Below are positions 1-5,918 of a DNA stretch of 10,304 bases, piece by piece. The stretch is from Haplosporangium gracile (lineage: Eukaryota > Mortierellomycota > Mortierellomycetes > Mortierellales > Mortierellaceae). Made by a program: the position numbers and the translations under genes. Where the stretch lies: positions 1-10,304 of the forward strand of contig JAAAUF010001210.1 of the NCBI GenBank assembly GCA_015499985.1. The letters run 5' to 3'. The first letter of the stretch is position 1. Each line of letters opens with the position of its first letter. The notes below the pieces were generated by a model. It worked only from the letters and a program-made list of their open reading frames with translations. It was not told the DNA's origin and made no database searches.

Positions 1-804
1 GGCCATGTAGAGCTCAGTCTGCTGAGCAACCTTAAGCCAAGCCGGTAAAGGCTTCGACCGTCCATCGGGCAAGGGTGCCCCGGCCATCGCGTTCCTCAAC
101 ATAGCACCAAACAGAATCGCCCAGATCGAGTCCCCCAAACTAGCACTCTTCACATTTTTCTGCGAAGCCAGCCATTTGCTCAATAGCGACAGCGACTCAA
201 TCACCAGGAATCCCTTATAGAACTGGTTCCAGTCCTTGGCATCAACCGCCCACAATGCCAGAAAGACGAGTAAGCCCTGGAGAGGTAAGAGGATCAAAAG
301 ATCAAGGTTTTCAATGGATTTGAGGGCGTCAAAGGGGTTACTGGTCCAGGGTTGGAAATGGGCTGCAGGGACGTTGAACCGGACGGCGGTGGAGACGAGG
401 GCGAAGAGGAAGAGCCCGATCCAGCAGGGCCACCAATCTTCATGGTTCCAACCTACGAGCCATGGGTGTCGACGGACGAACGCGTGGAATGCTGTCTTGG
501 GTGGTTGTGTATGTCCTGCTTGGGTGTCTTGTTTCTTTTCTTTGGTGTTTTCTTTCGTCGTTGTGGCGGTGATGATATGATGATGCGTTGAAGAGGAGGA
601 GGAAGAGGAGGAGGAAGATGAAGAGGAGGGTGGGAAGGACGGGGCTGGAGTGATGGTCATAGAGTCCTGTCGTGCGAGGGCTATCTGTGCCTGTGCCTGA
701 GAAGAAGAGTCGAGGGGTAAGTCGAGGGAGGACAGTTCTATGGTTGATGTGACTACAGGAGTAGCCTGCTGACGAGCATAGTGTTCCGTGGCTATTGTTG
801 TCAT
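1..804 (-). CDS. Partial YeiH/UPF0324-like membrane protein (putative sulfate exporter family), N-terminal 268 residues
   Basis: The frame is open from an ATG at 804 (context CACCAATGA) down to position 1, 268 codons with no stop; the C-terminal part lies outside the window. No in-frame ATG occurs upstream before a TGA near 990. Residues 1-105 are hydrophilic and low complexity, with 13 consecutive Ser (about 60-72) followed by Thr-His3. Hydrophobic segments follow at about 126-143 and 167-187, then an amphipathic stretch at about 197-213 and a segment at about 224-241. The last contains WAILFGAMLRN (228-238), which resembles the WAILxGxxLRN signature I associate with family PF03601. The TELYM near the edge fits the family's next helix. 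Known for the family: bacterial members are polytopic inner-membrane proteins annotated as putative sulfate exporters, and the substrate is not firmly established. In a fungus a plasma- or organelle-membrane location is inference. No intron is evident in this part. Membrane protein is likely; the family name is moderately sure. Confidence 0.6.
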   Translation of the reverse strand, partial: MTTIATEHYARQQATPVVTSTIELSSLDLPLDSSSQAQAQIALARQDSMTITPAPSFPPSSSSSSSSSSSSSTHHHIITATTTKENTKEKKQDTQAGHTQPPKTAFHAFVRRHPWLVGWNHEDWWPCWIGLFLFALVSTAVRFNVPAAHFQPWTSNPFDALKSIENLDLLILLPLQGLLVFLALWAVDAKDWNQFYKGFLVIESLSLLSKWLASQKNVKSASLGDSIWAILFGAMLRNAMAGAPLPDGRSKPLPAWLKVAQQTELYMA

Positions 805-954
805 TGGTGTCACTGTTGTGTGTCTGATGTGGGTGATGAGTCGACACACGGAGTGAATGAATGCGAGTGAATGCGTGAGTGGTGAGAGGTGAGCGGGCTG
901 AAGGAAGAGAGTACAATAAGGAGAGGATAGAAGGGCGGGAACAAAGAGAGGAGG

Positions 955-977
955 AAAAAAAAAAAAAAAAAAAAAAA
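955..977. repeat. Homopolymer A23 tract
   Basis: An uninterrupted run of 23 A on the plus strand lies about 150 bp upstream of the YeiH-like start, so it is poly(T) on that gene's sense strand. Poly(dA:dT) tracts of this kind often exclude nucleosomes in fungal promoters; such a role here is inference. Confidence 0.9.
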
Positions 978-1458
978 GAAGTCCAAGAAGACATCAGCAA
1001 ATGAAATCGAAGGAAGACTGGGGAGGCAAAGGAAACCGAGGAAGGATCCACACAACACAACACATATCGCTCGAAACATCTGTCAGCTAAATAAAAAAAA
1101 AACGAAGGATCTATGTTTTTGCGTGGGAGATCATGCGGGTAAATATTTGTTTCCTGATCCTAAAAGACAAAAGGTAACACCGTCATCGATACACACTGCA
1201 AATAAATGCAATCTTTGCATTGCTTGCTTGCTTGCCTGCTTGACACACACTCTCTCTCATCTGCTCATTGGGTTGCCTGGAAGAAAAGTGCTCTCTCTAC
1301 AAATCACCGTCGTTGTCTTTGTATCTTTGCTTCTTTGTAGTTCATGGCGTTATTATCAATTTTCAGTAATCGTGGCTGAGAGGTCTGGCTGTAGCATTTG
1401 TCCTCTGCTCATGGACCTGCAGCATGCACAACATACACACACACAAATAGACGTTGAT

Positions 1459-1460
<2 letters not shown>

Positions 1461-1490
<30 letters not shown>

Positions 1491-1503
1491 GAAGAAGAAG
1501 AAG
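1461..1503. repeat. (CAA)10-(GAA)4 microsatellite
   Basis: Ten perfect CAA triplets (1461-1490) run directly into GAA triplets (1491-1503). The array lies in the divergent intergenic region. It keeps several frames open as Asn, Thr or Gln runs, but nothing around it supports a gene. Confidence 0.9.
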
Positions 1504-1687
1504 GAAGGGAATCACAACAGAAACTAATCGTAAGCAAAACGTAAAGTCTAGAGGTTCAACGAAGGAAATACTACATTGCGAACAAGGACAAAAGAACAAC
1601 AAGACAGCCCAAATACGTCAAAGTAGAGTACAATTGTTAGCAGGAAAAGACTGATACTTTGCAGCCATGCTAAGTGTGGTTCCCGTA

Positions 1688-1693
1688 CACGTG
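1688..1693. promoter_or_regulatory. CACGTG E-box upstream of the CYSTM gene
   Basis: The palindrome CACGTG is followed by AC, so the minus strand reads GTCACGTG, which matches the RTCACRTG element bound by Cbf1-type bHLH proteins in yeasts. It lies about 220 bp before the CYSTM start and about 880 bp before the divergent YeiH-like start. One six-base site can arise by chance; function is inference. Confidence 0.3.
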
Positions 1694-1727
1694 ACAGAAC
1701 GCCAAGCCCAAAAATCCTATTTCTCCT

Positions 1728-1913
1728 CCCCTTGTTAAACGCATTTTTTTCCCTTCTTCTTTTGTCTTTACTTCAACTTCGTCCCATCTTCCTTTATCAA
1801 CTCTTCATCCCCTGCCTTTAGTTCCCTCTTCATTCTCCTTCCCCTTTCTCCTTCTCCTTCTCCTTTTCCACCCTTTCACCCTTTTACCCACCACTCTCAC
1901 ACATATCACCAAT
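1728..1913 (+). promoter_or_regulatory. Pyrimidine-rich, ATG-free leader of the CYSTM gene
   Basis: From about 1740 to the ATG at 1914 the plus strand is dominated by C and T (repeated CTTCTCC and CCCTTT), and no ATG occurs after 1669. This is typical of fungal core promoter plus 5' UTR. Three CCCCT motifs (1728-1732, 1809-1813, 1841-1845) equal the yeast stress-response element core. In so pyrimidine-rich a stretch they carry little weight. The transcription start cannot be placed. Confidence 0.5.
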
Positions 1914-2668
1914 ATGGATCCCTCTCAGCAAGACAAGGGCTACTACGCTTCCCAGCCCCCTCAATACCCCCAGCAGGCTATGCCCGCCTACGGTCAGCCT
2001 GCTTACGGTCAGGCTGCCTCCTACCAGCCCCAGCCTGGTTACCCCCAGCAGCCCGGCTACCCTCCTCAGCAGGCCTACGGCCAGCCCGGATACCCTCAGT
2101 CTCCCGCCCCCGGCGGGTACTATGCCCAGCGTAAGGATCCTTGTTTGTTTTCTGCTGGAGACAGAAATTCTCTTTTTGTACGACGTACGGACAGATTGAC
2201 TGATAGCAACTATTTTTTATTATGCAAAATCTTTCTATATTTACAGCCTCTCCCCAGCCTGTGATCATTCAGCAGCAGGCACCACCTCAGCAAAACAACA
2301 GCAAGGACGACATGTGCTACGGATGGTAAGTCAGTTAGTCGCCATTAGAGACACAAAGTTGATCAGTCTTTCCCTTTCAAGGTTACAACAGTTTCGTGTC
2401 AAAGGAGAAGACAAGAGAGAGTGCTTTGTTTTATTTTGCGCTCCTTTCCTTTCCCTTCCTTTCTTTTCCTTCCGTGTTCTCCTGTCCTTCCTTTCTTTTC
2501 CTTCCGTGTTTTCCTGTCCTTCCATTATGAACCATTATGAACCATTATGAATCACTTTTTTTTTTATTTGTGTTTTTGAAATGAACCTGGAGAAGGGGGA
2601 AGAGAGAGACAAAGTCAGGTTAGACACGACAAGCGGCCAGGATTATTGGGAATGGGACACACAAAGAC

Positions 2669-2725
<57 letters not shown>

Positions 2726-4021
2726 GCAGCAGCAGCAGCAGCAACAACAAAGAAGGGCTGTACAGTTCAACGTCTTAGAGAATGACTGTAGCAACTTCAC
2801 CAACGAGAACAATGATTTGCACCCGACGTTTGTTCCCTGCCTTTCTCTTGCTCCCTTGCTCTCTCCTCTTTGCCCTGCTTGTTTTGTTTCCCAAGGATTT
2901 GGCGTACGCTGTGTTACACTCTCGACATTAACATACCACCAATACGGATAAGGAGGGGGGATCGGGACTGGAGTGGGATGGTGCTCTCAGCCCTGTAACT
3001 CTCTGCCTCTCTCTTCTCTCTCTGCCCTTGCCCTGCCTCCCGGTGAATGTTCCTTTTTTTCATTCCTCATATACACCGTTCTACAAACATATTTAGAAAC
3101 ACATACACACATGCGCTCTAAATTCTATTTCTTTTGGAGAAGAGGGCTTAAGTAGTCTTGCACCTTTTTTTTTTTGTTCCGCATGTCCCTTTTTATCTCC
3201 AGCGCTTGGGATTGGATGGGCGAACAACAAAGGAGTGAGGGAGAGGGAGAGGGAGAGTTGGGGCTGTTGTGTTGATCTGCTGGGGAGGAAAAGAAGGAAG
3301 GGGGTCACTGTCTTTGAGGCGTTTATTTGTGTCTTTGTCTCGTCTTGTCTGCTGTTCTCCAGTCAGTCCATAGGACGGACACACAGTACATCCAGAGATA
3401 CTATACACATGCATTCCACATACACACTCCATACGCACAAACGCACGTCTTTCATCCGCAACAAACAACGACAAACAGTACCTTCTCTTCAGCGACAAAA
3501 GAGATAAAAAAAAAAAAAAAAAAAAAAAGGCAAAAACACCACAGGCGATCGAATGATCAAAGAGACATAGAGAGAGAAGTGAGAGAAGAGAGGAGACGAA
3601 GTGAAGAGCTAGACGAAAAGGGGTTGAATGTGAACAGAGAAAGAGACGGGGCTCATCCACAGGGATAACAAAGGCACTGAAAAAATGATCAGCCCATCTG
3701 TCCATCTGTACGATGAGATAGCACATACCAAAGGCGAGAGAGAGAGATGGACAGATGTAAACTATGTATACAAAAGATTACTGATCACTTTACTTCTCCT
3801 TTGGCTCGTTGTCCCTGACTATTTCTATCAACTAGTGCCCTCGGAGCATGCTTGTGCTGCTGTCTCGATGTAAGTGTCTTGTTGTCGTCTTGTTGCTCTT
3901 GGCGTTGTTGTTTATTCATTCAGATACAACCCGGCTCCCTTTTTGATTTATTTATTTATGAACTAACATTGGTTTCACTTTTTTACCCTTTCGATTCAAT
4001 TTCTTTTAGGGATGCTGCTAA
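1914..4021 (+). CDS. CYSTM (cysteine-rich transmembrane module) family protein, 113 aa, four exons
   Basis: Exons read from sequence: 1914-2130, 2247-2325, 3836-3869 and 4010-4021. Introns are 116, 1510 and 140 nt with donors GTAAGG, GTAAGT and GTAAGT and acceptors ACAG, CTAG and TTAG. The joined frame closes exactly (342 nt including TAA). Residues 1-73 are a Pro/Gln/Tyr/Gly-rich region with repeated YGQP and PGYPQQ units. Residues 74-94 carry QQQ and the polar KDD that typically precedes the module. The tail (95-113) holds eight Cys (96, 99, 104, 106-108, 112, 113) with a CLCCCLD core. This N-terminal PYQ-rich plus short C-terminal Cys-rich layout is characteristic of CYSTM proteins (PF12734). 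They are small tail-anchored membrane proteins linked in plants and yeasts to stress and metal tolerance; the role here is inference. The start ATG (CCAATATGG) is the first after the leader. Oddities are the 34-nt exon 3, an exon 4 coding only GCC plus stop, and the very long intron 2. Transcript evidence would settle the two small exons. Confidence 0.85.
2455..2523. repeat. 32-bp pyrimidine tandem repeat, about 2.2 copies
   Basis: Two adjacent 32-bp units (2455-2486 and 2487-2518) differ at one base (TTCTCC versus TTTTCC), and the start of a third follows. The unit is pyrimidine-rich and lies inside CYSTM intron 2. Confidence 0.9.
2522..2551. repeat. 10-bp tandem repeat, three perfect copies
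   Basis: The unit CCATTATGAA is repeated three times without change, directly after the 32-bp repeat in the same intron. The two arrays touch, suggesting a slippage-prone spot. Confidence 0.9.
2670..2750. repeat. (CAA)18(CAG)6(CAA)3 array in intron 2
   Basis: Twenty-seven uninterrupted triplets. In one frame this reads as 27 Gln and in others as Asn/Ser or Thr runs. It lies within the long CYSTM intron, so it is not expected to be translated. Perfect arrays of this length are usually polymorphic between strains. Confidence 0.9.
3506..3528. repeat. Homopolymer A23 tract in intron 2
   Basis: An uninterrupted run of 23 A. I looked for a retroposon upstream and for a target-site duplication around it and saw neither, so it is recorded only as a homopolymer. 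Confidence 0.9.
3695..3757 (+). repeat. 13-bp perfect inverted repeat near the 3' end of intron 2
   Basis: CATCTGTCCATCT (3695-3707) is the exact reverse complement of AGATGGACAGATG (3745-3757), separated by 37 nt. In the pre-mRNA this could form a 13-bp stem ending 78 nt before the exon 3 acceptor. The left arm is itself two near-copies of CATCTGTC, so the pairing could slip by 8 nt. Confidence 0.7.
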
Positions 4022-4210
4022 ACAAGAAGGGAAACAGGAACAGCACACTTTTCGCTACTCGTCATTCTCCGCTTCCTTCAGGCCCTGCCATTTGCACGGA
4101 TAAAACAGATTCTTCTTCCTCATGCTTCCGGATGAGCCGGCAAAAAAAACAGGATCTTCGTCAATGATATCTATACTTACTACTCACACTATTATTCGTA
4201 TTGCCCTTCC

Positions 4211-4216
4211 AATAAA
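4211..4216 (+). terminator. AATAAA polyadenylation signal of the CYSTM gene
   Basis: A canonical AATAAA lies 190 nt after the CYSTM stop, in A/T-rich sequence. It gives the transcript a 3' UTR of about 200 nt. The cleavage site is not determined. Confidence 0.5.
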
Positions 4217-5560
4217 TTGTAACTATTCAACATATTGATCCACATGGACAAAAAACGGTACCTTTCGGTGCATGCTCTTTCTTTCTCTCGCTCGACATTC
4301 AATTGATCCTGAACAAGGGTCCTTTCGAGTGGATCGATCGATGTCATAATATTCCACAGCTGTCTTTTTCCTTCCATCCTTTCCTATAGGGGTTGTTCTC
4401 GGTCTGATGGACTCAGACTGCCCTTTGGATAGTCTGATGGCTTGTCGCCGCAGCAGTAATCGAAACGACTGCTAGTAATAGCCAGCTATTCCAGGTTTGT
4501 CGTACATCAACTTAAAAATCGTCTGCGAGAGAGCAGAGGACTGGGGGTGCGGACTAAGTGTAGTGCCCATGCTTTAAAAGATCGTATCTGCCAGACCGCC
4601 CGTGATGAAGTTGAGCTTTAAATTTGGTGAGAGTCTGGCTTGTTGGTTTAGAAAGACAAGACGTGACTTGCTCTGCGTTGGTGATCCAAGGTCGCTGGAT
4701 AGACGGGTGTTGTTTTAAAAAATGTATTACATGAGTGATTCTCTGGAATCTGGACAAGGCAGGTATTCATGGGTTGCCCTTAAGATCTGGAACGACCCCC
4801 TTATTCTTGACCACCGAGGTCAGTTGGACATTTTTTTCATCGCTGTCCTCGTTTTTCGATGCGCCCATTTGTGGCGTTGTAATGAGAGGGATAAGGAAAA
4901 ACGATGATGAGAATTGTGTTGACCACTTTTGAGGCTGATCAGGCTGAAGCCAAGAGAATTACAGAGGCAGCTGGGCGGAGAGAAGGGAAAGGCCCGATAT
5001 GAAAAAAAAATCTGAATGAAGGGAAAGTGCGTCTGTTTATGAAAAGGGAGGTCTAGCTCACGTTTTTTTTTTTAGGGTCCCTGAAAATGAGCCCTTCAAC
5101 CAAGCGAGTAATACTGATCTGTCCCTCTGATAACAAAAAAAGTCAACGTCGCTGACAGGAGGAAAACGTGGGCCATGCGATGTTGTGTTCTAGACTTGAG
5201 AGACGCGTACGTACACCAGAAAACTAGATTAACAGGTGCTAGGCTAGTCTAAAGAGATGCGTTTTGACTTTGCCATAAGAATCTCTAATTGTGAATGTGT
5301 TTTGGAGTATGAGTTATGTATCCATGGCAAGGGTCGATTGTTTGGTCGCTGTGTAACAAGTGCAACTTGATTGTACCCTATGTTCAGAGGGACAGGCTCT
5401 CTTCTGTCTATCAGTCTGTCTTTCGGTTGAGTGGCGAGGCAAGGATGGTCCACGCGGTTCTCTTTTTCATTCCTAGAGGGAGAGCCATAATTACTTTTGC
5501 TTCTTGTTGAAGTTGTGTTAGTGCAGAGTAAGTAGCTTGGGTGCCTGAGTAAGTGTGAGT
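4217..5560. other. Intergenic stretch without a recognised gene
   Basis: About 1.3 kb between the CYSTM 3' end and the leader of the Kelch gene. I see no protein family, tRNA, rRNA or array. Two minus-strand stretches stay open for longer than their surroundings: about 4554-4959, with one internal TGA, and about 5244-5565, with no early ATG. A 9-bp direct repeat (GTCTGATGG at 4402 and 4432) flanks TCAGACT and could give two competing short hairpins. Confidence 0.5.
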
Positions 5561-5581
5561 GCCCTTATGCGTGCAAGTGTG

Positions 5582-5918
5582 CTCTCACATCATCCTCTTA
5601 CCCGCCCTCGTTGCCAACAGCAGCAACAACAACAACAACAAATCCTTTATTTCTTCTCTTCAACTGCTCTCACCTGTTTTATTAGTGTCCATTTTCACTT
5701 CGCTTTTCTCAATCATCATCATCATCCTCGACAGTTCTTTCCTTTCCTTTCACTGCATCCATCCACCTTCATACCCTCTCTCCTTCTACAAAACCCCCTT
5801 TTTACCCTATTTTAACCCTTCGTAGTGTCTGTGTGGGTTGTCAACACAGAGTCCTCTCCTTTCCACCATTCACTTCATCCTCGCACCCGTCTCTACCTCA
5901 CAACCCAAAACAACAACC
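5582..5918 (+). promoter_or_regulatory. Pyrimidine-rich, ATG-free leader of the Kelch gene
   Basis: No ATG occurs on the plus strand between about 5567 and the start at 5919. The stretch is rich in C/T (TTTCCTTTCCTTTCAC, CTCTCTCC), like the leader of the CYSTM gene, and ends in CAAAACAACAACC just before the ATG. This fits core promoter plus 5' UTR. The exact transcription start is unknown. Confidence 0.5.
5615..5642. repeat. Short CAA/CAG microsatellite in the Kelch gene leader
   Basis: A run of about nine triplets, mostly CAA with two CAG, lies about 280 bp before the start codon. It is one of several CAA arrays in non-coding parts of this window. Confidence 0.8.

Larger units (their letters stand above)
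805..1913. promoter_or_regulatory. Divergent intergenic region between the YeiH-like and CYSTM genes
   Basis: These 1.1 kb separate two start codons that point away from each other, so they should hold both promoters. I see no convincing coding sequence. Contents: a pyrimidine-rich leader on the minus strand (about 805-955), an A23 tract (955-977), a TTGC-rich stretch (about 1215-1242), CAA and GAA microsatellites (1461-1503), a CACGTG box (1688-1693) and a pyrimidine-rich plus-strand leader (about 1740-1913). No TATA box can be assigned with confidence. The sharing of the region by both genes is inferred from geometry alone. Confidence 0.6.
2326..3835 (+). other. Intron 2 of the CYSTM gene, 1510 nt
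   Basis: The donor ATG|GTAAGT and the acceptor ACTAG, with a CTGAC branch-site candidate at 3815-3819, bound this intron. Its length is inferred because only exon 3 at 3836 restores the Cys-rich CYSTM tail in frame; no nearer acceptor I examined does. It contains low-complexity DNA: a 32-bp tandem repeat, a 10-bp triplication, an 81-bp CAA/CAG array, a GGGAGA stretch near 3239-3256, an A23 tract and a 13-bp inverted repeat. I see no nested gene. Small RNA genes cannot be excluded by eye. Confidence 0.7.

Noticed and set aside
440..1063. Minus-strand 207-codon ORF overlapping the YeiH-like gene
   Set aside because: It is rich in Phe/Leu/Ser runs because it reads through the poly(T) tract and pyrimidine leader, and its C-terminal half lies in another frame of the membrane-protein gene, whose frame has hydrophobic helices and a better start.
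2646..2951. Plus-strand ORF with 27 consecutive Gln
   Set aside because: It is a translation of the CAA/CAG array inside CYSTM intron 2. The flanking residues show no family features.
3400..3528. Possible SINE-like retroposon ending in the A23 tract
   Set aside because: No A/B box promoter, tRNA-like head or target-site duplication is visible around the tract. The same-length A23 at 955-977 has unrelated flanks.
5244..5565. Minus-strand open frame of about 107 codons
   Set aside because: It has no ATG until near its end, no recognised motif, and a length expected by chance in this window.
5838..5918. Upstream extension of the Kelch protein from a TTG at 5838
   Set aside because: A TTG start is not expected in a fungal nuclear gene, while the ATG at 5919 has a strong CAACCATGG context.
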